From Methanobacteriota archaeon (GTDB lineage: Archaea; Halobacteriota; Methanosarcinia; Methanosarcinales; Methanosarcinaceae), in the NCBI GenBank assembly GCA_030054735.1, contig JASGVX010000139.1, forward strand, positions 1 through 32,456: a DNA stretch of 32,456 bases, given 5' to 3'. The position numbers were made by a program, and so were the translations under genes. This document shows positions 1-8,605 of the stretch, piece by piece. How positions within the stretch are numbered: the first letter of the stretch is position 1; the number at the start of each line of letters is the position of its first letter. Under the pieces are notes generated by a model, which saw nothing but the letters and a program-made list of their open reading frames with translations, had not been told where the DNA came from and did not search any database.

Positions 1-219
1 TCTGTCAATTCTGATAATCTGTCAATTCTGATAATCTGTCAATTCTGATAATCTGTCAATTCTGATAATCTGTCAATTCTGATAATCTGTCAATTCTGAT
101 AATCTGTCAATTCTGATAATCTGTTAATTCTGATAATCTGTTAATTCTGATAATCTGTTAATTCTGATAATCTGTCAATTCTGATAATCTGTCAATTCTG
201 ATAATCTGTCAATTCTGAT
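1..219. repeat. 17-bp tandem repeat array (about 12.9 copies)
   Basis: The unit TCTGTCAATTCTGATAA repeats head to tail from the first base of the window to 219, where the last copy stops two bases short. Copies beginning at 120, 137 and 154 share one C-to-T change (TCTGTTAATT...); the rest are identical. The array is already running at base 1, so its true length is unknown. There are no spacers, so it is not CRISPR. It lies downstream of the aRF1 stop, with about 125 bases between. Near-identity and a shared variant block point to recent expansion by slippage or unequal exchange. Confidence 0.97.
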
Positions 220-343
220 CTATGGGCCTGAAATGGTGTAATAGTTTTGATTTAAAACTCCTGATCCACTGATCTAAAGAGCAATTTAATTAAAAAAGTA
301 TTGGGTAAAAAATACTGGGTAGGGACTTTGGCCCTGTATGTGA

Positions 344-1591
344 TCAGACTCCTGTACTGTACCTCAGAATCGCAGCTATGCCTCCAAAAGCGTTCATGAG
401 CTGTGAACCTTCATCAAAGTCTGTGGACACAAAAACTACCTTTGTATTACTCTTGTCGGCAAGCTCTGAGAATTCGTCAACAATGTCCTTAACCTCTATA
501 ACATCAAGAGAAGAGCCACATTTGGGGCAGTTTCCCGCTTCGGGAGCAGGCTCTCCGGGTTTCCAGCGCCGTGTCCATTTATTTTCATATCCGCAGACGC
601 TGCACATGGCAGTAACTCTTTCTGCGCGCAGGTCTTCGGAGAGCAGAAGCACGTCCACCGCATTGATCTCAAGATTTGCCCTGACCTGAGCTTCTCCATA
701 GGCTGCCTTACCAGAATCGGAAATCAGTTCCTTGAAAAAATCTCTGACAGCATTTTTCTCGCCCATGAGCTCAAGGTCCTGGAGTTTATCCCCTGCAGCA
801 TTAACAAGCTCGGTAAGCCCGGATTCATCAGTGTATGCCGTATCAAAAAGGCCCAGGATTTTCTTCATGAGCTCGTGGTGCAGGAAATCACCTGCGTAGA
901 ACTCTTCCTTTGTTGGAGAGGGCCCTCCTATAAGGATACCCTTGAGGTCTTTGTGGTCAACAGCCATGAAAATATCACTTGCAGCATCCCCTATCCTCTT
1001 GTAGAAGTCATGGATTGCAATAAGCCTGAGCTGCTGGAAACGGTGGGAACTCTGACCTCCTTTCCTCTGCTTGCCAGGAACTGTCGAAGTCAGGTTGCGG
1101 AAGGGATTAATTCTTTTTCCCACCAGAAGCCCTACAGTTGCTTCTCTGCGGTCAAGAACCAGAAGCCCGAAAGTATTCTTGTCCTTGAGCATATCCTCAA
1201 GAGGTTCCAGATAAAAAGATGAGTCGCAGTGGTACTTGTAAACAGTAATGGGCTCGGGAGGAATGATTACTTCACTTTCCATGCTCGTCTTGTTGGCTCC
1301 AATATCCACAGCACCTGTAAAGTATACTATACCATTCTCAGGTACTTTGTCCAGGTATCTGAGCCTTGAGAGCAGAGATTCAACTGCTCCCTGCACATTT
1401 GTCCTCGTAAGCTTGGACTTGATGTTGGCAGCCTGTCCATGCTCGTCTTTTAACTGGTTTGTAACATCGAAAATTTGCTTGTCAGAAGGGATATAAAGGG
1501 AAATAAGCTCAGTACTCCTTCCTTTCTTATCCCTGAGGCCCTCAAGCTTCTTTTTAAATTCGTACTTTTCGTGTGCGGATTGTTCAGTCAT
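344..1591 (-). CDS. prf1: Peptide chain release factor aRF1 (eRF1 family)
   Basis: This 415-residue protein ends translation in the ribosomal A site by recognising stop codons and triggering release of the peptide. Length and motifs fit archaeal aRF1. The decoding domain has NIKS at residues 56-59 and a YxCxxxF motif (YHCDSSF, 120-126). The catalytic GGQ is at 178-180. The C-terminal domain has a CxxC pair (CSVC, near 333) and a second (CPKC, near 354) typical of a zinc ribbon. The ATG start at 1591 has GGGGAAT upstream as a Shine-Dalgarno-like sequence, and the stop is TGA. Because NIKS and YxCxxxF are both intact, the factor should read UAA, UGA and UAG, and so compete with tRNA-Pyl at UAG. 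Some Methanosarcina carry two aRF1 homologues; whether this one is the main factor cannot be judged here. Confidence 0.96.
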   Translation of the reverse strand: MTEQSAHEKYEFKKKLEGLRDKKGRSTELISLYIPSDKQIFDVTNQLKDEHGQAANIKSKLTRTNVQGAVESLLSRLRYLDKVPENGIVYFTGAVDIGANKTSMESEVIIPPEPITVYKYHCDSSFYLEPLEDMLKDKNTFGLLVLDRREATVGLLVGKRINPFRNLTSTVPGKQRKGGQSSHRFQQLRLIAIHDFYKRIGDAASDIFMAVDHKDLKGILIGGPSPTKEEFYAGDFLHHELMKKILGLFDTAYTDESGLTELVNAAGDKLQDLELMGEKNAVRDFFKELISDSGKAAYGEAQVRANLEINAVDVLLLSEDLRAERVTAMCSVCGYENKWTRRWKPGEPAPEAGNCPKCGSSLDVIEVKDIVDEFSELADKSNTKVVFVSTDFDEGSQLMNAFGGIAAILRYSTGV

Positions 1592-2427
1592 TTTAAAAAT
1601 TCCCCGATGAATAAAGCAGTATGATTCGTGATTATCGTGAATTATTAATAAATTGAAGTTTTAAATTGATTTAAGAAATGTAAGTTAATCTTACAAATTA
1701 GTCTTCAAATTAGCAATTAAAGCGAATGAATCTGAATCTGCTTAATTTGAAAGGATCTGGAAAAAGTTTTTGATAATTGTTATTAAATCCGACATCATCG
1801 CAAACTTAGCCAGGTGAATCTGGGCACAGCAAACTTGGTCATGGAAAATTTGCTTATCCAGTAGCATATTTGTTTAGCATATCGGTTGCATACAACGGAC
1901 AACTGGAGGATTCGATAAGGATAAATCACACAGTGAGTTCCTGTCTCACCCGAAATCCGGGTATAAAACCGCCTGGAACGCGAAAAACCTGAGAGAGAAA
2001 TATATCTTTCAGGAGCCGGCACCTCAGCAAGCCGCCAAGCCAGTCGCTAAAGCTTGCATTTATGCTGCGCAAACCTGACAGGTTTCGCATTCTTTTGATT
2101 GCACTAGATATGAGACATAATCTTACTCAGACTGCATGTAATAGTTAAAAATTTATTTAATTTGGATTAAATTAACCCCTGACGGGATTATTATCCTAAT
2201 AGAAACTTAGGTTTATATTTGTTTCTATCCCCAACTTGATTTATCGATTCATATTGCTATAAAAGTTTTCCAGTGTGCTGGTTTTCAAAAACCGATTTTG
2301 TGAGAGATAGTAGAATCAGAAAAAGAGAAACAATCAGGTTAGAACCAGAAAAAGAGAAACAATCAGATACATAAGAATGGAAAAAAGAAAGGTAAAATCT
2401 AGAAGCCAGGGATTAAACAGTGAGGGT
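1592..2427. other. Intergenic region between prf1 and taw1
   Basis: No convincing protein gene is present. The outer parts are AT-rich, while about 1880-2097 is less AT-rich and full of short inverted repeats (listed separately as a possible RNA). Near the right end a 21-bp stretch (CAGAAAAAGAGAAACAATCAG) occurs twice, at about 2315 and 2348, 33 bases apart. A 75-codon open frame on the minus strand (1795-2022) has no recognisable motif and overlaps the hairpin region. Confidence 0.6.
1880..2097 (+). ncRNA. Candidate structured non-coding RNA
   Basis: A less AT-rich island in AT-rich intergenic DNA contains several consecutive hairpins on the plus strand. These are GTGAG/CTCAC (about 1934-1950), ACCCG/CGGGT (about 1949-1963), CCTGA/TCAGG with extra pairs (about 1988-2013), and a strong last hairpin at 2066-2089 (TGCG-c-AAACCT, loop GAC, AGGTTT-CGCA) followed by a T-rich stretch ending near 2097. 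The last element looks like an intrinsic terminator for a plus-strand transcript. I see no tRNA, SRP RNA or RNase P RNA signature. This is inferred from structure only, and the 5' end is a guess. Confidence 0.35.
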
Positions 2428-3456
2428 TTAACCCGGAGAAAAAGCTTTTTTAACAGGAGATTTTCTTCCATCCCTTGAAAGCAGGACGACCCGGCTTATT
2501 TCGGAATCATCTGCGATTTCATACCCAAGGTGCTTTGCAACTTCTTTTGAGAATAGAAGCACTTCTGCGTGTGCTGGCATGGCTGAGCGGTCCAGGCGAA
2601 GGCGTGAAAACCCCAGGTGCATGTAAGCTTTTATTTCAACAAAATCGGGTGAAGCTTTTTTAATCAGCTCGGCATAACCTTTCGGATTGTACATGTTTTC
2701 ACCCTTAACAAGGGTGGTCCGGATGACTGTTCTTGAGGATTTCTCTTTCATGATGTCCAGAGACTCATTAATCCGATCCCAGAGTGCAGGAGATTTTGGC
2801 TGGCAGACCCTTAGATAGGTTTCGAGGTCAGGAGCATCAATACTCATGTATAACTGGAAAGGATTGACCTTTTCAAGCATCGAAGGGACGGTTCCGTTTG
2901 TTACCATAAAAGTAGTAAAACCTCTTTTTTTGTATTCCTCAATAAGTTCTGGAAGATAAGGATAAAAAGTCGGCTCTCCGGACAGGGAGATTGCAACATT
3001 ATTCGGTTCATTGCCCTCAAGCCAGCGTTCCCGGAGTGCATTTGGGGAGCCGCCAAAACCTGTAATTAATTTGCGCTGGCAAGCAATGCTTTCCTCCACT
3101 ATCTTTTCAGGAGAGTCCCATTCTCCGGGCGCAGGGACGGACACTTCAGTAGGGCGCCAGCAGAAAAGGCAGCGCTGGTTGCACATAAGAGTTGGAGTCA
3201 TCTGAAGGCAGCGGTGGGACTGGACGCCATAAAATTTTGATTTGTAGCAAAAACCTTCGTCATTCATGGCTTTTCTGAGCCAGAGGCAGGTTTTTACTGC
3301 TGAATGGCGGCCTGCAAGTGCATAACTCTGCTTTTTAAGAAGGGTCTCAAAATCAGGGATATCAAAGGGCAGAGAGGTCTGCTTTTCATCTCTGTTTTCT
3401 TCCGGCAAACCTTCTCCGGGATTTTCCTCTTCTTCCTTTTTTTCTTCAAGCGGCAT
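2428..3456 (-). CDS. taw1: tRNA 4-demethylwyosine synthase (TYW1/Taw1), radical SAM
   Basis: The 342-residue protein condenses N1-methylguanosine-37 of tRNA-Phe with pyruvate to form 4-demethylwyosine, the second step of wyosine synthesis. The radical-SAM cluster motif CNQRCLFC uses Cys92, Cys96 and Cys99. Three more cysteines, 57, 70 and 83, have the 13-residue spacing of the second [4Fe-4S] cluster known in archaeal Taw1. The first 30 residues are Glu/Lys-rich and look like a dispensable extension. A TATA box (about 3480-3488) lies about 28 bases upstream of the ATG and there is no clear Shine-Dalgarno, so the mRNA may be nearly leaderless. The stop is TAA. Confidence 0.93.
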   Translation of the reverse strand: MPLEEKKEEEENPGEGLPEENRDEKQTSLPFDIPDFETLLKKQSYALAGRHSAVKTCLWLRKAMNDEGFCYKSKFYGVQSHRCLQMTPTLMCNQRCLFCWRPTEVSVPAPGEWDSPEKIVEESIACQRKLITGFGGSPNALRERWLEGNEPNNVAISLSGEPTFYPYLPELIEEYKKRGFTTFMVTNGTVPSMLEKVNPFQLYMSIDAPDLETYLRVCQPKSPALWDRINESLDIMKEKSSRTVIRTTLVKGENMYNPKGYAELIKKASPDFVEIKAYMHLGFSRLRLDRSAMPAHAEVLLFSKEVAKHLGYEIADDSEISRVVLLSRDGRKSPVKKAFSPG

Positions 3457-3479
3457 TTTCCGGATATTAATTCTTTGTG

Positions 3480-3488
3480 GTATATATA
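3480..3488 (-). promoter_or_regulatory. TATA box of taw1
   Basis: TTATATATA on the minus strand is centred about 28 bases before the taw1 ATG at 3456. This is the spacing expected if transcription begins at or a few bases before the start codon. Confidence 0.5.
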
Positions 3489-3519
3489 AGGATCGGAAAA
3501 TAATATTAGAGAACTGGAA

Positions 3520-5493
3520 TTAATCGAATGCCAGTATTTTCACGTCAAAGTCCGCAAGATCTACAATAGGGACTCGTGCCGGCATTGGCACCAGGTTTAC
3601 ACGTTTCTGAAACTCTGTCTGAGCTTGCCATGTCCCGGAATTAACCAGGAGAACATTTTTGTAGCGCTGGACTCCAAGGGTGTGGACATGTCCCGTGTGA
3701 ATAATATCCGGGACAGGATCAATTATAAAATAGTCTTTTTTCTCCGGGGATATAGAAACTCTGCTTCCGTATGTTGGAGCAAGATGCCTGCGCTTAAGCA
3801 TTTCAAGGACTGCCCCTGCAGGCTCCTGATATGAAACGCCTGGGACACTTGCCACAAGATCGTCAATCGACCTTCCGTGATAGATAAGGACTCTAACACC
3901 ATCAAGATCCACAAGAGCAGGATTGCCTACGAAGGTGACATTCTCAGGAAAATCTGCACGGATCCTCTCAGGAAGGGCAGGCTGCGGTTCTGCCTGGCGT
4001 ACAGCGTCGTGGTTTCCTGGACTTATGACCACGCGGATGCGTTCGGGAATTTCCCTTAAGTACTCCGCAGCTTTCCTGTACTGCTCATAGACATCAAGAA
4101 TATCAAGTTCCATTTCCTGGTCAGGATAAATTCCAATTCCATCTACCAGGTCTCCTGCAACAAGAAGATAACGGACCTGGGCAGCGACCTCTCGCATCTC
4201 TTCTGAATCAGATTCCCCCTTTAGAAAATCCAGAAAGTCCAGCCAGGAATCTTCCAGGAACTGAGAACTGCCAACATGAACATCCGAGATAAGTACGGCT
4301 TTGCCGTGGCTTCCTGTCCTGCGCTGGACGCTGTTAGGGACATCCGGCTGGAGAATCTTTGTGGCAAGCATAAGGTTTCCATCATTAGTGACCGAACCCG
4401 TTACTCCAATAACCTCGTCAAGAAGAAGCCGCGAAGCCAGTTCAAAGAGTTCTTTGTCGCTGTTCCGGATGAGAACTGAAAAAGAGCCTGTCGGGTCTTC
4501 AAGAGATAAGATTTTGTGCCCGTTATTTGTGCTGCTGATATCTGAAATCATCCCTATAATAGACAACTCCTCGTTGCCTCCATCTGATCCGCGGCGAAAA
4601 TTCCTCCTTTTCAAACTCTCTATAGGGCGTGTATTCATCCTGCCCCTTAGGATCTCAGAAAGCCTGCTGTACCTATCCCTGAAGTATTGCACAAACTGCA
4701 TGTACTCTCCTATACAGGTCGAATGTCCAGTGATATCGGAAAGCACGGTAACAGGATTAGGGCCTGGAATATGCCTGAGCTCTTCTGCCCTGGAGCTTGA
4801 ACTAAAAGCACTTTCATGGTTTGAGAGAAAGGGGGATGCCCTGGAAAGACGGTTAGGAGTAGAAAGAGAAACTTCCTGTCCGAAAAAAGAGGCGTCCTGT
4901 CTCTCTTTACCTCCTGAAGATACAGGTGGATTAACAGGAGAGGAAACGGAATTGATTACAGAATCGGTAAAAGGATCAGAAGTGGAATCGGCAACGGATT
5001 TAGCAACAGACTGAGAAACAAAGTCAAGAGTGTGCTCTTGAGAAGAAGGAATATCAGAATCTGTTTCTGAATTGTTGCTTGGAGTATCAAACCTGGAAAC
5101 TACTTCCGGCTCAACATTTGAAGTAAATTCCGCTTCCTTAAGAGCATTTGAAGAAAGATCAGGAGCTTTTACCATGTCAGAACTTAATGGTTCCAGGGAC
5201 GGAGAGGAAATGCTCTCTGAAGTCCTGCTCTCTAAAGACATAGTGCCGGCAGGTGTTTGGGAAAGTGTTAGGGGAGACGATCCTGAACTTGTACCTAAAA
5301 CCGTTTTCGAAGCTTCAAAGCCTTTCAGGTCGATATGTTCGGGTTCAATAACGAAAATACAGTTATCAATAGTTGAGAGGATATATTTTAGAAGGCTTTC
5401 AGGGGAGTTACTTGATTTGATTAACTCTACTGCTAATGGGCTTATTTGATACCCTTCTTCTGTAACTGCCCTTACAATATCAATTTCATTCAT
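3520..5493 (-). CDS. polB: DNA polymerase D (polymerase II) small subunit DP1
   Basis: This 657-residue protein is the proofreading and regulatory subunit of the archaeal replicative polymerase PolD; it partners the large subunit DP2, which is not in this window. The C-terminal half is a calcineurin-like phosphoesterase with all metal-binding motifs of an active Mre11-type 3'-5' exonuclease: D404-x-H406, GD-x2-D (447-451), GNHD (493-496), H539 and GHVH (601-604). An OB-fold region (about 305-385) precedes it. The N-terminal about 60 residues form a small helical domain, joined by an unusually Ser/Thr/Pro-rich linker of about 170 residues (about 62-235). The ATG at 5493 follows CAGGTCG, and the stop is TAA. 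A long plus-strand frame inside it (4301-5014) mirrors this low-complexity linker. Confidence 0.95.
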   Translation of the reverse strand: MNEIDIVRAVTEEGYQISPLAVELIKSSNSPESLLKYILSTIDNCIFVIEPEHIDLKGFEASKTVLGTSSGSSPLTLSQTPAGTMSLESRTSESISSPSLEPLSSDMVKAPDLSSNALKEAEFTSNVEPEVVSRFDTPSNNSETDSDIPSSQEHTLDFVSQSVAKSVADSTSDPFTDSVINSVSSPVNPPVSSGGKERQDASFFGQEVSLSTPNRLSRASPFLSNHESAFSSSSRAEELRHIPGPNPVTVLSDITGHSTCIGEYMQFVQYFRDRYSRLSEILRGRMNTRPIESLKRRNFRRGSDGGNEELSIIGMISDISSTNNGHKILSLEDPTGSFSVLIRNSDKELFELASRLLLDEVIGVTGSVTNDGNLMLATKILQPDVPNSVQRRTGSHGKAVLISDVHVGSSQFLEDSWLDFLDFLKGESDSEEMREVAAQVRYLLVAGDLVDGIGIYPDQEMELDILDVYEQYRKAAEYLREIPERIRVVISPGNHDAVRQAEPQPALPERIRADFPENVTFVGNPALVDLDGVRVLIYHGRSIDDLVASVPGVSYQEPAGAVLEMLKRRHLAPTYGSRVSISPEKKDYFIIDPVPDIIHTGHVHTLGVQRYKNVLLVNSGTWQAQTEFQKRVNLVPMPARVPIVDLADFDVKILAFD

Positions 5494-6201
5494 AATTTCG
5501 ACCTGATTTCTCGACGTGGTCTCCTGATTGCCATAATCTATTGAATCTGTATGATCTGACGTTTATCAACCTGAAGTCAAAAGATTAAGGCAAAGACCCA
5601 TTAAAATATAAAAACCAATCAAATACAAAACTAATTCGATACAAGTACAATAACATGGCATAGTTTTAGTAATTTTTTTATTCTCAAAATCATTTTTCAA
5701 AATAAATTGAAAACTCCTTTTGATCCTATAATGCATTATATATGCCAGTCTATTACAGCATAATCACCAGTATAAGCTGACAATGTTGATATAATCATTG
5801 ATAACGCTACAGTAATTATACAATCTACTTTTATAAATCTCATGATGATAATATAAGAGTCCATCTGCCAATAAACATTTGTACTTTAGAATGCACTTTA
5901 GAATATAGAATAAGTAGATCAGTGGCTTCCTTTAACCGCCTGTATCACTATGATATTAATTGAGGTTTTGCCATTTTCTATTAAATTCCTTATTTTTCAA
6001 TAGTATATAGTTATAATATTTATTTTGTAAAAAAATTTGTTTAAGATGATTTAAAGCCAATTTAATATAATATTACATCCTTAATTATAATTATGATCAT
6101 TTTTACTCTTATAATATAGAAAAAAAATTCTATTTAAATTTTTAATACATAATTAATATTTATAATTTTATAATATTTATTAAAAAAATTATACTAAATC
6201 A

Positions 6202-6263
6202 GGCTGTCTTAAAACTCAAACCATTTCTACAATTGGATAATGAGATACATTAACTTTAAAAAT
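6202..6263 (+). repeat. Solo left end of a GGCTGTCT-type transposon-like element
   Basis: This stretch begins GGCTGTCTTAAAACTCAAAC and matches 32301-32362 at most positions, including the shared CCATTTCTACAATTGG. The copy at 32301 also has a right inverted end at 32456. I find no matching right end near this copy, so it is a fragment. Confidence 0.8.
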
Positions 6264-6637
6264 TACGGGATTCCGTATTCAGCGGCATTTTATTGTTCAA
6301 CTTTAAAGGCACTAAATATAATTTTATGACAAAATAAGCAATTTTAGGTAATTTTTTTACATTTAAATTATTATTAACAATTTTGGCAAAGGCTCATTTG
6401 ATAAAAACTCCTGAATTAAAAACTTGCTCTGCCGGGTCTACATTTCAAAAATAAGTAAAAAATGAAAAGGTTTATATTACGAGATTGAAAGATCATAGCA
6501 TAAAAAATAAATCTTTAGTATTATTTTTAATTATTTATTAGCGAATATTAATAATATATATAAATAAATCCAAAAAAACAGCGTATTGAGGTTAGCATTA
6601 TCATTCTTACTCATATTTCACGTATTAATACATCCCA

Positions 6638-6657
6638 TCTCTGCTGATTAGCAGAGA
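6638..6657 (+). promoter_or_regulatory. Perfect 8-bp-arm palindrome in the ABC operon leader
   Basis: TCTCTGCT-GATT-AGCAGAGA forms an 8-bp stem with a 4-base loop. It lies about 80 bases downstream of the likely TATA box and about 107 bases before the first gene. It could be an operator for a dimeric regulator or a hairpin in the 5' leader; the sequence alone cannot decide. Confidence 0.5.
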
Positions 6658-6763
6658 ACCGAAGAAAAATGAGAAGAATAGAAGTCTTATTCAAAGTAAC
6701 TGAAACCTCTGGCGCTATTTGTGTAAATTCAGGAAAAAAAATGAAAAAGAAAGAGGCAGCAGA

Positions 6764-8530
6764 ATGAAACATAGAAAAAGTTTCACTGGACCGGAATTAA
6801 AAAAAGAGTTGAAACGGTGCTTCATTTATTCCGTACTCTTGATTATTTTTTGCTCAAATATATGCCTTGCAGAGGCGGTAGGGACAGAAGATTCGGACGA
6901 AAATCTTAAGGCCTCAAACGGCGGGTTCTTTGACAGGATTATAGCGTACATAAAAGGACTGCTGGGACTAGAGGAAAAAGTTCAGAGTTCCGAAGCAGAA
7001 ACCGCAGGTATGCAGCAATCAGCAGGTACTGAAGAAACAGTCCTGAAAATAGCGACTCCAAATGTCATAAAATCCGAATCTATGATGGGAGACTACTATA
7101 TGGGCATCTTTTCCCATCTTTCAAACCCGCCATTAATGAAAATGGATTCTGAAGGGCATCTTGTCGGGCAGCTTGCAGAAAGCTATGATGTCTCGGAAAA
7201 TAACACATGCTGGACCTTTTACATTAAGGACGACCTCTACTGGAGTGACGGAGAAAAAGTAACCCCGGAAGACGTTGAGTTTTCAATCCGTTACTACGGG
7301 GAAAAATCGCCCTCGGCTGGCTGGATAAATGAGACCCTGGAAAGCTCATCGGTTTCGGGAGACAACAATTCCGTGACCTTCAAATTTAACAAGCCTTACA
7401 CCCGCATTAACCTTGAATTTGCGACCTACATGATCATGCCCAAACACATATGGGGATCGATCGAAAAACCTTTGGAATACACAAGTAAAGGCCCATATGT
7501 GGGCTGCGGGCCCTATTACCTCAAACTGGTAGACCTTAATGCCGGAAAACTCGTTTATGAGAAAAACCCATACTGGAAAGGAAAATCTCCGGAACCCAAA
7601 ACTGTAGAGATCCACTTTTACTCAAGTGTGGACGTAGCCACCCTGGCTCTTGAAAACGGAGAGGCTGACACTTATTACAAATACGCAAGTTCATACCCGT
7701 ATACCGGCATTGAGCAGCTTGAAAAAACTGGAAATTTCGATTTCATTGAAAAGACAGATATAGGGCTTATATTCCTTGCTCCCAATTTGAAGAAAGCTCC
7801 TCTTACAGATAAGGAGTTCAGAGAAGCACTGGCTTATGCAATAAATTATGAAGAGCTTGTAAATCTTGAGACTCTGGGATATGGAAGAGTTCCGAACCGT
7901 GGTTTTGTGCCGCCAACAATGGAAAATTTCAAGGAAACCGAAAAACTTGAGTACAACCCAGAAAAAGCCAGAGAAATTCTTGAAAAAGCAGGATACTCGG
8001 ACAGTAACGGAAACGGAATCCTGGAAGGAAAAGACAGGAAAGACATCAAGCTTAAAATCCTTATCAGGCCGGATTATGCCCGTACAGGCGAGCTTCTTGA
8101 AGAATACCTTGAACAGGTAGGCCTTGACTCTGAACTGAGGTCTGTAGATGCAGATACCTGGTACACTCTCAAGGACAACTACGAGTATGACCTGACAGTA
8201 ACCCGCACCACGCCCTGGGGAATGCTCATGCACGCAAGCTGGGGAAGCGGCTATTTCGATTCCAGAAGGACAGGACAGGGAGTTATGCATAATCTGGATG
8301 ACCCCGAATTCCTGCAACTCTGCGATGATATCCTTGCAACCACGGACCCTGAAGAACTTGAAGGCTATTCATCAGAGCTTCAGGACTACTATGCAGAGAA
8401 TTTGCCTGGAATTCCTCTCTACTGGAACAAAGTTGTTACCCCATATAACAGGCAATTTGAGGGCTGGTATACCGATCCTCTTAAAGGGATATATAACATT
8501 GAGACCTTCCTCAATATACATAAGGTATGA
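6764..8530 (+). CDS. ABC transporter substrate-binding protein, family 5 (oligopeptide/nickel type)
   Basis: This 588-residue extracytoplasmic binding protein belongs to the DppA/OppA/NikA family and captures the substrate for the importer encoded downstream. A hydrophobic segment (about residues 21-37) ending CLAEA serves as signal peptide or membrane anchor. Features of the family follow, such as WTFYIKDDLYWSDG and a C-terminal PGIPLYW region. I chose the ATG at 6764, after AAAGAGGCAG, over an in-frame TTG at 6719. The stop is TGA, and the next gene follows within 75 bases. The ligand is not evident: di- or oligopeptides, Ni2+, or a metal chelate are all possible. Confidence 0.9.
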   Translation: MKHRKSFTGPELKKELKRCFIYSVLLIIFCSNICLAEAVGTEDSDENLKASNGGFFDRIIAYIKGLLGLEEKVQSSEAETAGMQQSAGTEETVLKIATPNVIKSESMMGDYYMGIFSHLSNPPLMKMDSEGHLVGQLAESYDVSENNTCWTFYIKDDLYWSDGEKVTPEDVEFSIRYYGEKSPSAGWINETLESSSVSGDNNSVTFKFNKPYTRINLEFATYMIMPKHIWGSIEKPLEYTSKGPYVGCGPYYLKLVDLNAGKLVYEKNPYWKGKSPEPKTVEIHFYSSVDVATLALENGEADTYYKYASSYPYTGIEQLEKTGNFDFIEKTDIGLIFLAPNLKKAPLTDKEFREALAYAINYEELVNLETLGYGRVPNRGFVPPTMENFKETEKLEYNPEKAREILEKAGYSDSNGNGILEGKDRKDIKLKILIRPDYARTGELLEEYLEQVGLDSELRSVDADTWYTLKDNYEYDLTVTRTTPWGMLMHASWGSGYFDSRRTGQGVMHNLDDPEFLQLCDDILATTDPEELEGYSSELQDYYAENLPGIPLYWNKVVTPYNRQFEGWYTDPLKGIYNIETFLNIHKV

Positions 8531-8605
8531 AAGGACCAGCCTTTGAGGAGATGCGAGGCAGGAGAAGCATTTGAGAACAATACTTTAAAAACATTAAGTG
8601 GTACG

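Larger units (their letters stand above)
5494..6718. other. Long AT-rich intergenic region
   Basis: About 1.2 kb with no credible gene. Most of it is very AT-rich, especially 5980-6200 and 6480-6580. The one recognisable element is a transposon-like end at 6202-6263 that matches the left end of the element at 32301-32456. The right part holds the promoter and leader of the ABC transporter operon, including a TATA-like ATATATATAAATAAAT near 6553-6568 and a palindrome at 6638-6657. Confidence 0.7.

Noticed and set aside
1-219. CRISPR array at the window start
   Set aside because: Units are 17 bp and directly adjacent, with no spacers and no cas genes.
1795-2022. 75-codon minus-strand open frame
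   Set aside because: No motif or ribosome site, and the DNA is better explained by the hairpins on the plus strand.
4301-5014. 237-codon plus-strand open frame
   Set aside because: It lies wholly inside the DP1 gene opposite its Ser/Thr-rich linker and has no motif of its own.
7691-8317. 208-codon minus-strand open frame
   Set aside because: It is a shadow of the substrate-binding protein gene, without recognisable domains.
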